Shown one piece after another: positions 52,573-63,517 of a stretch of 64,000 nucleotides of DNA. The notes under the pieces are model-generated. The model searched no databases. It worked only from the letters and a program-made list of their open reading frames with translations, and had not been told where the DNA came from. Positions within the stretch are counted from its first letter, which is position 1. Every line of letters begins with the position of its first letter. Both the position numbers and the translations under genes were made by a program. Source of the DNA: Eubacteriales bacterium (GTDB lineage Bacteria > Bacillota > Clostridia > Christensenellales > Aristaeellaceae); assembly GCA_028705775.1 (NCBI GenBank), contig JAQWCW010000004.1, forward strand, positions 1 to 64,000, given 5' to 3'.

Positions 52573-55548
52573 ATGACCAAAGTTAAGCTCAGGGACACAA
52601 CGAAGGAACTCACACAGGGAGCGGGCGAGCTTCTGGAAAAGCTTGTTGCCGCGCGCAAAAAGCTCTCCGGTTCAATACAGCAGCTGCAAAAAACGGAAGC
52701 TGAATTCCGCCGCGCTGCCGACCAAGCGGAGAACCAGCGCAAGCTGGAGGAAGCGCAGCGGATGCAGTCAATGCACCAGAAGGCGTATACAATGCCCGAT
52801 GATGAGATTCCCGAGACTGAAGCCGTGAGCGAGGATATCAAGAGCGCGCCCGTCAAGACGGATGACGCTAAATTCAAAGCGCCGGCGGCGGAGGAGCAGA
52901 AAGCTCCCAAGGCAGCCGAGAGCGCGGAAAAGAAGCAGGAGCCGGAAACGGCAAAGGCTTCCGCGCAAGCGCGCGAATTAAAGCCGGAAGCAAAGGCGGA
53001 TGCGCAGCCCGAAGCCAAGGCGGAAGCGGAGAAAAAGCCCGCTCCCGCTGTACAGGCACAGAAAAACGCCGCTCAGCCCGCAAAGGCAGAGGGCGCGGAA
53101 GAAGCGGCAAAGCCCGCTGACGCCGCTATGGCTGCAAAGCCCGCGCAGCGCGCAGACGCGCCGAGACCCGCAGCGGTTCCCGTGCCGCCCCGCCCCGCGC
53201 AGGGCCCTTACGGCAGACCTGCGAACCCTCAGGCAGGGCAGCAGCAGTACGGCAGACCCGCGAATCCGCAGGGACCTTACGGTCGTCCTGCAAATCCGCA
53301 GGGCCCTTACGGCAGACCTGCGAATCCTCAGGCAGGGCAGCAGCAGTACGGCAGACCTGCAAATCCGCAGGGCCCTTACGGCAGACCCGCCAATCCCCAG
53401 CAGGGCGGCTTCGGTCGTCCGGCAGGCGCTGCTATGGGCGCGCCGCGTCCGGGTCAGGGTCAGTTCGGCCGTCCCGCAGGTCAGGGCGGTTATGGCAGAC
53501 CTGCCGGCGGAGCGCCCGGCGCACGTCCTATGGGCGGCGCAGGCCGTCCTCCTATGGGGGCGCGTCCCCCCAAAGGGCCGGAGCTTACTCCCACGGTCGA
53601 GAAGGAGCGCGTATCCAACTACGACCCCAATAAGAAGCAGTATATCCGTCAGCATGACCCGGAGCGCGTAGCTAAGAACCGCAAGCAGCTGTTCAAGGAA
53701 AGCTTCTCCGGCTATGACGACGATGTCGTCCGCGGCGGGCGCAAGAGCCGCCTGAAGAAGCCGAGCGCTCAGCAGCTCATGGAGCCTATCAAGATTGAAA
53801 AGGCTTTCATAGCAAGCGATACGATAACGGTCAAGGATTTGACCGAGCGCATAGGCAAGCAGTCAGGTGAGATAATAAAGAAGCTCTTCCTTCTCGGAAT
53901 CATGGCGAACATCAACAGCGATTTGGATTTCGACACGGCTCAGCTTGTCGCCTCCGAATTCGGCGTTGAGCTTGAGCTGAAGCTTGACAAAACCGCCGAG
54001 GATTCCCTTATGGAAGAAGATTTCGAGGATACCGAGGATATGCTCGTCGAGCGTCCTCCCGTAATCACGATTATGGGTCACGTTGACCACGGCAAGACCT
54101 CCCTGCTCGACTATATCCGCAAGAGCAGCGTAACCTCCGGCGAGGCTGGCGGAATAACGCAGCATATCGGCGCTTATCAGGTTAAGGCGAATGACAGGCT
54201 TATCACCTTCCTTGATACCCCCGGTCATGAGGCGTTCACGGCAATGCGCGCCCGCGGCGCTCAGGTTACGGATATCGCCGTGCTTGTAGTTGCGGCGGAC
54301 GACGGCGTAATGCCGCAGACCGTTGAGGCAATCCACCATTGTCAGGCGGCGAAGGTTCCGATTATCGTAGCCGTCAACAAGATGGATAAGGAAGGCGCCG
54401 ACCCCGACAGAATCAAGCAGGACCTTACCGCCTACAACCTCGTTCCCGAGGAATGGGGCGGCGATACGATGATGATTCCCGTAAGCGCAAAGACGGGCGA
54501 GGGCGTAAGCGAACTGCTCGACATGATTCTGCTTCAGGCGGATGTAATGCAGCTTCGCGCCAATCCTGACCGTATGGCTCGCGGCGTAGTCATCGAGGCT
54601 AAGCTGGATAAGGCTCGCGGGCCTCTGGCAACCGTGCTTCTGCGCAACGGCACTCTGCACGTCGGCGACAGCGTTGTTGCCGGAACGGTTTCTGGCCGCG
54701 TCCGCGCAATGCTCGGCTATCACGGCGAGCGCATGACGATTGCAGGCCCTTCAACGCCTGTTGAAATCGCGGGCTTCAGCGAAGTCCCCGAGGCGGGCGA
54801 CGAGATGATGGCGGTTGAGGCTGACCATCTTGCGGAGCAGGTCGCGGATGAGCGCCGTGAAAAGGAGCGCAGCGAGCGTATGCGCGCTTCCTCCAAGATT
54901 AACATGGATAACATTTTCTCCAGCATAAGCGAAGGCAAGCTTGAAAACCTGAACCTTATCATCAAGGCAGACGTTCAGGGCTCCGCTCAGGCGGTCAAGC
55001 AGGCAATGGAGAAGCTCACGAACGACGAAGTGCGCGTGCGCATCCTGCACAGCGCTGTCGGCGCGATAAACGAGGGCGACGTAAACCTCGCCAGCGCATT
55101 CAACGCCCTTATCATCGGCTTTAACGTAGAGCCTGCCGCCAGCGCGAGAGAGCTTGCGGATAAGAGCGGAGTCGATGTAAGGCTTTACAGCGTAATCTAC
55201 GCCGCGATTGACGATATGCAGCGCGCAATGAAGGGGCTTCTCGCGCCTGTATACAATCAGGTTATCGTCGGTCACGCGGAGGTCAGAAGCGTGTTCAAGA
55301 TTACCGGAACGGGTACTGTCGCAGGCTCTTATGTGCTTGACGGCAAGCTCCAGCGCAACGCGCAGGTTCGCGTAATCCGCGGCGAGAAAACCGTTTATGA
55401 CGGAAAGCTTACCGGTCTTAAGCGCTTCAAGGACGACGCGAAGGAAGTCGGCGTCGGCTACGAGTGCGGCGTGAGCATGGACGGCTTCAGCGACGTAATG
55501 GAGGGCGATAAGCTCGAATGCTACGTCAACGAGGAAGTCGAGCGTTAA
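52573..55548 (+). CDS. infB: Translation initiation factor IF-2
   Basis: GTPase of 991 aa that brings fMet-tRNA to the ribosome. An N-terminal coiled-coil and an Ala/Lys/Pro/Glu-rich linker take up ~330 residues, including a YGRPANPQ repeat (~210-277). The G-domain has [15 protein letters not shown] (G1), [15 protein letters not shown] (G3) and [15 protein letters not shown] (G4). Domains II-IV follow. The start is ATG at 52573 with GGGGGTGTAGG upstream; a GTG-like longer frame is leader. Confidence 0.95.
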   Translation: MTKVKLRDTTKELTQGAGELLEKLVAARKKLSGSIQQLQKTEAEFRRAADQAENQRKLEEAQRMQSMHQKAYTMPDDEIPETEAVSEDIKSAPVKTDDAKFKAPAAEEQKAPKAAESAEKKQEPETAKASAQARELKPEAKADAQPEAKAEAEKKPAPAVQAQKNAAQPAKAEGAEEAAKPADAAMAAKPAQRADAPRPAAVPVPPRPAQGPYGRPANPQAGQQQYGRPANPQGPYGRPANPQGPYGRPANPQAGQQQYGRPANPQGPYGRPANPQQGGFGRPAGAAMGAPRPGQGQFGRPAGQGGYGRPAGGAPGARPMGGAGRPPMGARPPKGPELTPTVEKERVSNYDPNKKQYIRQHDPERVAKNRKQLFKESFSGYDDDVVRGGRKSRLKKPSAQQLMEPIKIEKAFIASDTITVKDLTERIGKQSGEIIKKLFLLGIMANINSDLDFDTAQLVASEFGVELELKLDKTAEDSLMEEDFEDTEDMLVERPPVITIMGHVDHGKTSLLDYIRKSSVTSGEAGGITQHIGAYQVKANDRLITFLDTPGHEAFTAMRARGAQVTDIAVLVVAADDGVMPQTVEAIHHCQAAKVPIIVAVNKMDKEGADPDRIKQDLTAYNLVPEEWGGDTMMIPVSAKTGEGVSELLDMILLQADVMQLRANPDRMARGVVIEAKLDKARGPLATVLLRNGTLHVGDSVVAGTVSGRVRAMLGYHGERMTIAGPSTPVEIAGFSEVPEAGDEMMAVEADHLAEQVADERREKERSERMRASSKINMDNIFSSISEGKLENLNLIIKADVQGSAQAVKQAMEKLTNDEVRVRILHSAVGAINEGDVNLASAFNALIIGFNVEPAASARELADKSGVDVRLYSVIYAAIDDMQRAMKGLLAPVYNQVIVGHAEVRSVFKITGTGTVAGSYVLDGKLQRNAQVRVIRGEKTVYDGKLTGLKRFKDDAKEVGVGYECGVSMDGFSDVMEGDKLECYVNEEVER
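53200..53397 (+). repeat. 99-bp in-frame tandem duplication in infB
   Basis: Two 99-bp units (53200-53298, 53299-53397), each coding for [10 protein letters not shown] + [13 protein letters not shown] + [10 protein letters not shown]. The sub-units of 30, 39 and 30 bp are themselves repeats. It lies in the disordered linker, so length may vary between strains. Confidence 0.9.
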
Positions 55549-55662
55549 CGCCGATAGCGTAATAAAGAAAAATCAGGCGGCGCAGAATACTGTGTCCGCC
55601 CGATTTGTTTATGAGGGCGTAACGAAACGAGACCGCGAGAAGCGGCGGGAAAGGAAAATGAC

Positions 55663-56043
55663 ATGAGCGGTTTTCGCATGGACAGGATTAACGAGGAAGT
55701 AAGGCGCGAGATAGACAAAATTATCCGCGAGGATGTTTCCGACCCGCGCGTTGCGGGAACATATTCGATTACCCGCGCGGAGGTTACGCGCGATTTGAAG
55801 TTCGTAAAGGTTTTTGTCAGCGTGCTTGAGGAGGACAAACGCGAGCCGATGATGGAGGCGCTCAAAAGCGCGTCCGGCTTTATCCGCCGCACGCTTTCCA
55901 AGCGCGTTCTGCTTCGCGCAGCCCCGCAGCCGCTTTTCGTGCTTGATAAGAATATCGAGTACGGCGCGCATATAGCGGAGGTGCTCAAGGAAGCCGGAAT
56001 GGATAAGCCCGCGGCGGAAGCGGAGGAAAGCGGAGATGAATAA
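55663..56043 (+). CDS. rbfA: Ribosome-binding factor A
   Basis: 30S maturation factor of 126 aa with a KH-like fold: RMDRINEEVRREIDKIIREDVSDPRV and LKFVKVFVSVLEEDK, then GFIRRTLSKRVLLRAAPQPLFVLD. ATG start with GGAAAGGAAA upstream. It overlaps nrnA by 8 nt. The 114-bp gap before it has a GGCGG/CCGCC stem and a T-rich end (55585-55615), perhaps a weak attenuator. Confidence 0.93.
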   Translation: MSGFRMDRINEEVRREIDKIIREDVSDPRVAGTYSITRAEVTRDLKFVKVFVSVLEEDKREPMMEALKSASGFIRRTLSKRVLLRAAPQPLFVLDKNIEYGAHIAEVLKEAGMDKPAAEAEESGDE

Positions 56044-57037
56044 CCAAAGTCAAAACGGCGCGCGCGAGGTCGCGGCGGCGCTTATAAACGCAAAAAGCGT
56101 TGCAATTTTCATGCACGTCAATCCGGACGGCGATACAATCGGAAGCGCGCTTGCGCTTCGCCTTGCCCTTATTTCGCTCGGCAAGCGCGCAGAGGTGTTT
56201 TGTCAGGACGCTATGCCGCGCGTCTACCGCTATCTGGAGGGCATAAAGAGCGTAAAAACCGCCGAAGGCGTTTCGCCCTCCGATTTTGATTTGGCAGTTT
56301 CGACCGATGTCAGCGATATTGAGCGAATGGGCGACTTGCGCGGGCTGTTTTCGGCAATCGCAAAGTGCGCGCAGATTGACCATCATGAAACGAATCCGAT
56401 GTTTGCCGATTTCAACTATGTGGACGGAATGGCAAGCGCGACGGCGTATCTGGTTTACGAAATGCTCTCTTGGATTTCCGCGCCGCTCACCTGCGAAATC
56501 GCCGTATGCCTTTATACGGGCGTCAGCACGGATACGGGTAATTTCATGTTCAGGAATACCGACGACCGCGCCTTTGAAATGATGCCTGCGCTTATGCGCG
56601 CGGGGCTTCCGCTCACCGCGCTTTCCTCACGGCTTTTTCGCGAGATGTCAAGAAGCCATGTGCTTCTGCTCGGCAAGGCGCTCAAATCCATAAGGTATAT
56701 CAAGGACGGCAAAATTGCCGTTATGACGCTTTCGCAGGCGGAAATGGATGAGTGCGGAGCAAAGCCGGAGCACGCCGACGGCGTTGTGAATTTCGGAATT
56801 GATACAGAGGGCGTTTATCTTGCCTCGCTTGCCCGCGAAAGCAGCGGAAAAACCAAGTTTTCCCTGCGCGCAAAGGAGCCGTGCAGCGCTGCGCGCGTTG
56901 CCCTGCGCTTCGGCGGCGGCGGGCATGAGCTTGCGGCAGGCTGCACAATTGACGCGCCGCTTATTGAGGCTGCCATGATTATGGAAAAGGCGCTTATCGA
57001 GGAGCTTTCGGGCGCGAAGCCGCCGGAGGACGATTGA
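56036..57037 (+). CDS. nrnA: Bifunctional oligoribonuclease/pAp-phosphatase NrnA
   Basis: DHH/DHHA1 phosphoesterase of 333 aa that degrades nano-RNAs and 3'-phosphoadenosine 5'-phosphate. MHVNPDGDTIGSALAL (motif I), STDVSDIERMG, AQIDHHET (DHH) and the C-terminal GGGGHELAAGC of DHHA1 are all present. Overlaps rbfA and truB, so it belongs to the same translation unit. Confidence 0.93.
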   Translation: MNNQSQNGAREVAAALINAKSVAIFMHVNPDGDTIGSALALRLALISLGKRAEVFCQDAMPRVYRYLEGIKSVKTAEGVSPSDFDLAVSTDVSDIERMGDLRGLFSAIAKCAQIDHHETNPMFADFNYVDGMASATAYLVYEMLSWISAPLTCEIAVCLYTGVSTDTGNFMFRNTDDRAFEMMPALMRAGLPLTALSSRLFREMSRSHVLLLGKALKSIRYIKDGKIAVMTLSQAEMDECGAKPEHADGVVNFGIDTEGVYLASLARESSGKTKFSLRAKEPCSAARVALRFGGGGHELAAGCTIDAPLIEAAMIMEKALIEELSGAKPPEDD

Positions 57038-57924
57038 TGAACGGCTTCCTTAACATTCTCAAGCCGCCCGCAATGACCTCGAGCGATGTTGTCATGCGCG
57101 CGCGCAAGGCGTTTTACGGCGATAAAGCGGGTCATGCCGGAACGCTTGACCCTGAAGCGGCGGGCGTTCTGCCGGTTATGATAGGCGGCGCGACGCGCCT
57201 TTTCGACTATCTTACGGATAAGCGCAAGACCTATGTTGCCGTAGTGACCTTCGGTGAAAGCACGGATACGCAGGACGCGCAGGGCGCTGTAATCGAGCGG
57301 GGAGAGAACTACCCCTCCCTTCACGCCGTTGAAAAGGCGCTTTCCGACTACTGCGGAAAGAGAAGCCAGACGCCGAGCGCATTTTCAGCCGTCAAGGTCG
57401 GCGGCAAGCGCCTTTATCAGCTTGCCAGAAGCGGCGAAAACGTCTTTGTTCCCTCGCGCGAGGTTGAAATCTATTCGGCAGGCGAGGTTTCGCAGCTGTC
57501 TGAAGTTTCCTTCCGCTTTTCCGTTTCATGCGGCAAGGGGACGTACATCCGCACCATCTGCGATGATTTGGGCAAGGCGCTCGGCTGCCCCGCGCATATG
57601 TCCTACCTAATCAGAACGCAAAGCGGCGCTTTTACCTCGGAAACGGCGGTTACGCTTGAGGAGCTTTCCGAAAAGGCGGAGCGCGGCGAGCAGGGAAGCC
57701 TGCTTTTGCCGCCCGATATGCCTTTTTCTGCCCTTGGGCGCATAGATATTCCCGAAACCAATATTTTTGCCGTCGCGAACGGCTGCCCGCTGCCGAATAA
57801 CGCCGGCGGCGAGGACGGAGAGCTGCGGAGGGCTTACGCGCGCGGCATTTTTGCCGGACTTATGCGCCTTTCCTCAAGCGGCTGGCGCTTCGCGGCGCTC
57901 ATTGACCAAACGGGGCTGAGATAA
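57037..57924 (+). CDS. truB: tRNA pseudouridine-55 synthase
   Basis: Enzyme of 295 aa that makes pseudouridine 55 in tRNA. Catalytic aspartate 38 in KAGHAGTLDPEAAGVLPV; RKTYVAVVTFGESTDTQDAQG and SCGKGTYIRTICDDLG are further family blocks. The ATG overlaps the nrnA stop (TGATG), so a TTG 3 nt upstream is not needed. ribF starts at its last base. Confidence 0.95.
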   Translation: MNGFLNILKPPAMTSSDVVMRARKAFYGDKAGHAGTLDPEAAGVLPVMIGGATRLFDYLTDKRKTYVAVVTFGESTDTQDAQGAVIERGENYPSLHAVEKALSDYCGKRSQTPSAFSAVKVGGKRLYQLARSGENVFVPSREVEIYSAGEVSQLSEVSFRFSVSCGKGTYIRTICDDLGKALGCPAHMSYLIRTQSGAFTSETAVTLEELSEKAERGEQGSLLLPPDMPFSALGRIDIPETNIFAVANGCPLPNNAGGEDGELRRAYARGIFAGLMRLSSSGWRFAALIDQTGLR

Positions 57925-58880
57925 TGAAAGTTATTGACGGAAGCATAAAGTATGACCCGCTCAAGGATATGCATATGGCAGACAGGGAAAAGCTGTATGA
58001 CTTGAGCGTTATTGCGCTTGGAATGTTCGACGGAGTGCATATCGGGCATCGGGAGCTGCTGAAAAAATGCGCGCGCCTCGGAAGGCGGGAGAGGGTTGCC
58101 TCCGTGTGCGTCACCTTCCCGACGCATCCGCAGACCGTGCTTTCGGGAAAGCCCGCGTTGACGCTCCAGTCGCTCAACCAGCGCCTTTCCTGCATAGCGC
58201 GCACGGGGGTTACGGACGCGTATCTGTATCCCTTTGACGAAAAAACGGCGCATATGGGCGCTTTGCCTTATCTGAGGCGGCTTGCGCACATTTTCCGTCC
58301 GCTGCATATCGTTGTCGGGTATAACTATACCTTCGGGCGCGGCGGCGAGGGGACTCCGGATATGCTTACGGAATACGCGCCGCGCTTTGGCTACCGCGTT
58401 CATGTGATTGACGACAGAACGGTTGACGGAATGAGCGTGAGCGCTACCGGAATCAAGCGGCTGCTTTCGGCGGGCGACGCTGAAATGGCGTCAAAAATGC
58501 TCGGAAGACCCTTTGAAATCTGCGGAAAAATTGTTGCGGGCAAGGGCGAGGGGCGCACCATGGGCTTCCCGACCGCGAATGTGCGCCTTCGCGCCGACCA
58601 GTTCCTTCCGCGCTTCGGGGTTTATGCCGCAAGAGCCGTTGTTGACGGAATAAGTCATCCTGCCGTGCTGAATCTCGGGCTGCATCCGACCCTTCCGGAG
58701 GGCGGGCTTACCCTTGAGGTGAATCTTTTGGGCGAAAGGCTTGAGCTTTACGGGCGCGAGGCGAAAATTCAGTTCGATTCCTTCCTGCGCCCCGAAAGAA
58801 AGTTTGCGGATAAGGCGGAGCTTGAGGCGCAGATAGCAGAGGACGCGGCAAAAGCTTCCGTAATACTTCAAAACGCGTAA
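57924..58880 (+). CDS. ribF: Bifunctional riboflavin kinase / FAD synthetase
   Basis: Enzyme of 318 aa producing FMN and FAD from riboflavin. The N-terminal FAD synthetase has GMFDGVHIGHRELL and VVGYNYTFGRGGEG; the C-terminal kinase has GEGRTMGFPTANV and the VNLLGERLELYG block. ATG overlaps the truB stop. Last gene of the long operon that starts at rimP. Confidence 0.95.
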   Translation: MKVIDGSIKYDPLKDMHMADREKLYDLSVIALGMFDGVHIGHRELLKKCARLGRRERVASVCVTFPTHPQTVLSGKPALTLQSLNQRLSCIARTGVTDAYLYPFDEKTAHMGALPYLRRLAHIFRPLHIVVGYNYTFGRGGEGTPDMLTEYAPRFGYRVHVIDDRTVDGMSVSATGIKRLLSAGDAEMASKMLGRPFEICGKIVAGKGEGRTMGFPTANVRLRADQFLPRFGVYAARAVVDGISHPAVLNLGLHPTLPEGGLTLEVNLLGERLELYGREAKIQFDSFLRPERKFADKAELEAQIAEDAAKASVILQNA

Positions 58881-58950
58881 CGCAGCGGAACATTTCATCT
58901 CTAAAAAACGTTGTATTGCAGGAAACTGCTTTACAAAGGAGTTGCCTGAA

Positions 58951-59595
58951 ATGAAAAAGCTTGTATTGCTGGCTTTGCTGCTTATGCTCCCCGCCTCCGC
59001 GCTTGCTGAAACCGTCGGCTATGCCGGCGATGATTTGTATATCAAGAGCTACACCGCCGAAAACGGCGAAACGCTTTACTATACGGGCGGAATCGAAACC
59101 GATTTCGTAAAAAGCGAGGACGTTAATTTTGACGGCGTCAGCGACATAGTTGCGATGACCCGCATGGGCGCGAGCAACTGCGCCTATGTTTTCTTTATCA
59201 AAACGGAAAACGGCTATCTTCATGCGTCGGAAACCGTGTGGAATTATGAATTGGATAAGGAGCGCGGGCTTGTCGTCAGCCATACGTCGGACGGCTATGC
59301 GGGCGTTCTGCATGAAACGAAGCTGTACCGCTGGCAGGGCGGCGAGCTTGAGCTTATTCGCGCCGCGTATTCAAAGGAGCGCGCTTCGGTTTCGCTTGAC
59401 GGAGAAAAAATAACGGAAACAACTTATCTGCGCGATATTGATATCAGCGTTATCGACTACGAGCATCCACTTTCAGAAACGAATGACGGCGAGTATATGA
59501 ACGAAATCTTCTCCGAAAACGTAAGCCTTGAGGACGAAAGCGGGTATCTTGACGCGTATAACAGGGAGCGCGCGGCGCTCTATGAGGGTCTGTAA
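58951..59595 (+). CDS. Secreted protein with a calcium-type DVNFDGVSDIV motif
   Basis: Protein of 214 aa with signal peptide MKKLVLLALLLMLPASALAE. The mature part has VKSEDVNFDGVSDIVAMTRMGA, a DxNxDGxxD loop as in FG-GAP/XAC2610-like repeats, followed by beta strands and no catalytic motif. The start is ATG at 58951 after AAAGGAG. A surface or exported role is likely, but it is not recognised further. Confidence 0.6.
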   Translation: MKKLVLLALLLMLPASALAETVGYAGDDLYIKSYTAENGETLYYTGGIETDFVKSEDVNFDGVSDIVAMTRMGASNCAYVFFIKTENGYLHASETVWNYELDKERGLVVSHTSDGYAGVLHETKLYRWQGGELELIRAAYSKERASVSLDGEKITETTYLRDIDISVIDYEHPLSETNDGEYMNEIFSENVSLEDESGYLDAYNRERAALYEGL

Positions 59596-59603
59596 ACAAA
59601 CGG

Positions 59604-59633
59604 TTGACAAACCGCGGGAGCGCGGAATATAAT
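59604..59633 (+). promoter_or_regulatory. Promoter of the cysE-cysS operon
   Basis: TTGACA at 59604-59609, spacer 18, TATAAT at 59628-59633. Confidence 0.8.
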
Positions 59634-59639
59634 ACTCTA

Positions 59640-59862
59640 TCGGCAGTGAGCGGAAGAGTACCCGCCGCGCGCGGTAAAGAGAGAAACGTCGTCGGCTGAA
59701 AGCGTTTCCGAAGCGCACACGGGGAAATGCGTCCGTGAGCCCCGAAGCGGAAATGCTTCGGCGCATTGCAGCGTTACAGGCTTTTGAGGGAGCCGTCAGG
59801 CTCCGAAACAAAGTGGAACCACGGGCAGACCGTCTTTGATGATGGCGCTGCCCGTTTTGTGT
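59640..59862 (+). ncRNA. T-box leader (tRNA-Cys sensing) of cysE-cysS
   Basis: The signature AAAGTGGAACCACGGG lies at 59810-59825. It is followed by a terminator whose left arm (ACGGGCAG, 59821-59828) overlaps it and whose right arm is CTGCCCGT (59849-59856), then TTTGTG. Upstream is a long structured stem I with GAGTA and AGAGAG. Among the codons in the specifier position, GGAAATGCGTCC offers TGC (59728-59730), matching cysteine. Uncharged tRNA-Cys would favour the antiterminator and turn on cysE and cysS. Confidence 0.85.
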
Positions 59863-59884
59863 TAAGATAAAGGGGGACTAGCCG

Positions 59885-60535
59885 ATGCGTTTTATTGACC
59901 AGCTGCGCGAGGATGTCGACGCTGTCAGAACCCGTGACCCGGCAGCGCGCTCTTTTCGCGAGGTGCTGCTGTGTTATCCGAGCATCAGGGCTATCCGCGC
60001 CTACCGCAGGGCGCACAAGCTGTACGAAAAGGGGCATTTTCTCCGCGCGCGCCTTATAAGCCAGAGGGCAAGGCACGTTACGGGAATTGAAATCCATCCC
60101 GGCGCGCAGATTGGCAGGCGGTTTTTCATCGACCACGGCGACGGCGTTGTTATCGGCGAAACCACCGTAATCGGAGACGATGTTACAATTTATCAGGGCG
60201 TAACCCTTGGCGGAACGGGCAAGGATGTCGGCAAGCGCCACCCGACAATCGGCGACCATGTTACCGTCGGCGCGGGCGCAAAGGTATTGGGACCCATAAC
60301 AATCGGCGACCATTCCAAAATCGGCGCGGCGGCTGTCGTTTTAAGGGATGTTCCGCCGGAATGCACCGTCGTCGGCAATCCCGGCAGAGTCGTAAAGAAG
60401 CAGAACGTGCGCGTTGAGGAAATCGACCTTGACCAGATTAACCTGCCCGACCCGATGCTTGCGCGCGTTGAAGCGCTTGAAAAGGAGCTTATGCGCCTCA
60501 GACAGGCGATTGATATTAAGGAGGATGAAAAATGA
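59885..60535 (+). CDS. cysE: Serine O-acetyltransferase
   Basis: Enzyme of 216 aa making O-acetylserine for cysteine synthesis. Left-handed beta-helix with hexapeptide repeats: [46 protein letters not shown]. The C-terminal tail is longer than in the plant enzymes. ATG start with AAAGGGGGA. cysS overlaps its stop by 4 nt; both are under the T-box. Confidence 0.95.
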   Translation: MRFIDQLREDVDAVRTRDPAARSFREVLLCYPSIRAIRAYRRAHKLYEKGHFLRARLISQRARHVTGIEIHPGAQIGRRFFIDHGDGVVIGETTVIGDDVTIYQGVTLGGTGKDVGKRHPTIGDHVTVGAGAKVLGPITIGDHSKIGAAAVVLRDVPPECTVVGNPGRVVKKQNVRVEEIDLDQINLPDPMLARVEALEKELMRLRQAIDIKEDEK

Positions 60536-61926
60536 AAGTATTTAACAGTCTTACAAGGACGAAGGAAGAGCTTGTGCCTATAACCGAGGGCGAAATAAAG
60601 ATTTACGCCTGCGGCCCTACCGTATATAATTATTTCCATATCGGCAACGCCCGCCCGTTCATCGTTTTCGATGTTTTGAGGCGCTATCTTGAGTTCCGCG
60701 GCTATAAGGTTACGTTCGTTCAGAATTTCACGGATGTTGACGACAAGATGATTAAGCGCGCAAACGAGGAAGGGATTACAATCGGCGAGCTTGCGGAGCG
60801 CTTTATCAAGGCGTATTTTGAGGACGCGAAAAAGCTCGGAATCCGTCCTGCAACCGTTCATCCGAGGGCTACTGAGCATATTCCGCAGATTATCGCGCTC
60901 ATTCAGCGCCTTATTGACAAGGGGCTTGCTTACGAGGCGGGCGGGGACGTGTATTATGACACGAAAAAGTTCCCCGGCTACGGCAAGCTTAACGGTCAGG
61001 ACATGGACGAGCTTAAGAGCGGCGCGCGCGTCGAGGTTGACGATGTAAAGAAAAACCCGATGGATTTTGCGCTCTGGAAGGCGGCAAAGTCCGGCGAGCC
61101 TTCGTGGGACAGCCCGTGGGGCAAGGGCCGCCCCGGCTGGCATATCGAATGCTCCGCAATGAGCATGACCTACCTTGGCGAAACCTTCGACATTCATGCC
61201 GGCGGGCGCGATTTGCTTTTCCCGCATCATGAAAACGAGATTGCCCAGAGCGAGGGCGCTACTGGAAAGCCCTATGTGCATTATTTCATGCATAACGGGT
61301 TTATAAATATCGACAATAAAAAAATGTCCAAGAGCGAGGGCAATTTCTTTACCGTGCGCGATATTGAAAAGCTCTACGACCTTGAGGCGGTAAGGCTTTT
61401 CGTATTGACGACCCAGTACCGCAGCCCAATCAACTTCTCCCGCGAGAGCATAGAGCAGGCGTCCGCCGCGCTCCAGAGACTCTACACCGCGTATAATCAG
61501 CTTGTGTATCTTTCCGAAAACGCGCAGGAGCGCGGTATGAACGAGGCTGAGGAAGCGTTTGCCGCAAGGCTTTCGGGTCATGAGGCGGCGTTTGATTCGG
61601 CGATGGACGATGACCTTAACACCGCCGACGCGCTAGGCTGCGTTTTCGAGCTTGTGCGCGATTCCAACAGCTCGCTCAGCGAAAGCAGCTCAAGGCTCGC
61701 GGCTCAGGCGGCGCTTAAAACCCTCCTTTCGCTCTGCAACGTGCTTGGTATCCTGATGAAGCGAGAAAGCGGACTGCCGGACGACGTTGCGGCGCTTGCC
61801 GAGGAGCGCGCGCAGGCGCGCAAGGCGAAAGACTGGAAAAAGAGCGACGAGCTGCGCGACGCGATAAAGGCTCTCGGCTACGTTGTTGAGGACGGGCGCG
61901 AGGGTCAGAAGGTGCATAAGGCTTAA
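60532..61926 (+). CDS. cysS: Cysteinyl-tRNA synthetase
   Basis: Class I synthetase of 464 aa. Zn/HIGH region [34 protein letters not shown], and [13 protein letters not shown] (KMSKS). The C-terminal anticodon-binding part is complete. Start overlaps cysE (ATGA). Regulation by the T-box provides the expected cysteine-starvation response. Confidence 0.96.
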   Translation: MKVFNSLTRTKEELVPITEGEIKIYACGPTVYNYFHIGNARPFIVFDVLRRYLEFRGYKVTFVQNFTDVDDKMIKRANEEGITIGELAERFIKAYFEDAKKLGIRPATVHPRATEHIPQIIALIQRLIDKGLAYEAGGDVYYDTKKFPGYGKLNGQDMDELKSGARVEVDDVKKNPMDFALWKAAKSGEPSWDSPWGKGRPGWHIECSAMSMTYLGETFDIHAGGRDLLFPHHENEIAQSEGATGKPYVHYFMHNGFINIDNKKMSKSEGNFFTVRDIEKLYDLEAVRLFVLTTQYRSPINFSRESIEQASAALQRLYTAYNQLVYLSENAQERGMNEAEEAFAARLSGHEAAFDSAMDDDLNTADALGCVFELVRDSNSSLSESSSRLAAQAALKTLLSLCNVLGILMKRESGLPDDVAALAEERAQARKAKDWKKSDELRDAIKALGYVVEDGREGQKVHKA

Positions 61927-62033
61927 TTTTATAGTATAATCGCATAGCTGGGCAGAGGCTCGCTTTCAGCGCCTTTGTCCGGCTTATGCGCGCTTTTTTT
62001 GTTTAATATTATTTTAAAAAGGATGTCTCTGAA

Positions 62034-63380
62034 TTGACTGAAGGCAGCATATCAAAGAAGATAGTACTGTTCGCGTTGCCAATCTTTCTCGGGAATCTGT
62101 TCCAGCAGCTTTACAATGTGGCGGATTCGCTCATCGTCGGCAATTATCTCGGCGAAACGGCGCTTGCCGCAGTTTCGTCATCCGGAAGCCTAATCTTTAT
62201 GATGATAGGCTTTATTCAGGGCGTTTTCATCGGCGCGGGCGTTATCATTTCCCGCCATTTCGGGGCTAAGGAAATGGATAAGGTGCATACCGCAGTGCAT
62301 ACCACGCTCGCCTTCGGGCTTGCGGCGGGCGCTCTGCTTACCGTAATCGGGATTCTCGTTACCCCGTCGCTCCTGCGGCTCATGCGCACCCCTGAAAACG
62401 TGCTTCCAAGCTCTATTCAGTATTTCCGCATTTATTTCGCAGGCTCAATGGGGCTGATGGTTTATAACACATCAAGCGGAATATTCCAGTCGATGGGCGA
62501 TTCGCGCCATCCGCTTTATTACCTTATAATCTCGTCCGTCGTCAATGTTCTTCTGGATTTTCTCTTTGTTGCGGGCTTCGGAATGGGCGTTGACGGAGCG
62601 GCGCTTGCGACTATTATTTCGCATTTTCTTTCGGGCGGGCTTGCCTTTACAAAGCTTACGCGCCTTACGGGGCCGCACAGGGTTACGGTTTCGCATATCC
62701 GCTTTGATAAAAATATGCTCGGAAAAATTCTGCGGCTTGGGCTTCCGACGGGCGTTCAGAACTCCGTTATCGCCTTTGCGAACGTTATCGTCCAGAGCAA
62801 CATAAACCTGTTCGGCTCGGTTGCCATGGCAGGCAGCGGCAGCTATTTCAAGCTGGAGGGCTTCGCCTTCCTGCCGATATCCAGCTTCTGCATGGCGCTG
62901 ACAACCTTCATCGGGCAGAACCTCGGCGCCAAAAAGTATGACAGGGCAAAGCGCGGCGCACGGTTCGGCATTATTTCCGGCGTTCTGCTTGCGGAGCTTG
63001 TCGGGCTTGTTCTCTATCTTTTCGCGCCCGCGCTCGTAAGCCTTTTCAATCAGAATCCGGATGTCGTGGCTGTCGGAGTCAAGCAGGCGCGGACGGAAAC
63101 GCTTTTTTATTTCCTTCTCGCGCTTTCGCACTGCTTTGCCGGAATCCTGCGCGGCGCGGGGAAAACAAGCATACCGATGTACATAATGCTCGTCTGCTGG
63201 TGCGTGATTCGCATTATTTATATTTCCGTAATTGTAACAATCGTTCCGGACATCGTTGTTATCTTCTGGGCGTATCCGATTACGTGGAGCCTGAGTACAA
63301 TCCTTTTCGCGATTTACTATTTCCGCGCGGACTGGCTTCACAATTTCGACAGGCAGGCGGCAAGGGAGCTTGCCCGCTGA
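62034..63380 (+). CDS. MATE-family efflux transporter 2
   Basis: Membrane antiporter of 448 aa, 12 helices. MTEGSISKKIVLFALPIFLGNLFQQLYNVADSLIVGNYL is the family start and NTSSGIFQSMGDSRHP the conserved loop. The start is TTG at 62034 with AAAAGGA upstream; the ATG at 62023 is out of frame. Preceded by a GC-rich stem with TTTTTTT that ends cysS transcription (61950-62003). Similar in layout to the gene at 11973. Confidence 0.85.
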   Translation: MTEGSISKKIVLFALPIFLGNLFQQLYNVADSLIVGNYLGETALAAVSSSGSLIFMMIGFIQGVFIGAGVIISRHFGAKEMDKVHTAVHTTLAFGLAAGALLTVIGILVTPSLLRLMRTPENVLPSSIQYFRIYFAGSMGLMVYNTSSGIFQSMGDSRHPLYYLIISSVVNVLLDFLFVAGFGMGVDGAALATIISHFLSGGLAFTKLTRLTGPHRVTVSHIRFDKNMLGKILRLGLPTGVQNSVIAFANVIVQSNINLFGSVAMAGSGSYFKLEGFAFLPISSFCMALTTFIGQNLGAKKYDRAKRGARFGIISGVLLAELVGLVLYLFAPALVSLFNQNPDVVAVGVKQARTETLFYFLLALSHCFAGILRGAGKTSIPMYIMLVCWCVIRIIYISVIVTIVPDIVVIFWAYPITWSLSTILFAIYYFRADWLHNFDRQAARELAR

Positions 63381-63517
63381 CGGTCTTGCCTGCTTTTGAT
63401 TAATGATTTTCCCGATATATGTTTTCAAACGGCTCGGTTTGTGGTATGCTGATACTGTATGCGGCTTGATTTGGCGAGCCGCAGGCATCGACAGCTTGAA
63501 AGGGTTTGGGAAGGCAA

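Noticed and set aside
53200-53397. CRISPR-like array
   Set aside because: The periodic repeat is an in-frame coding repeat of infB without spacers.
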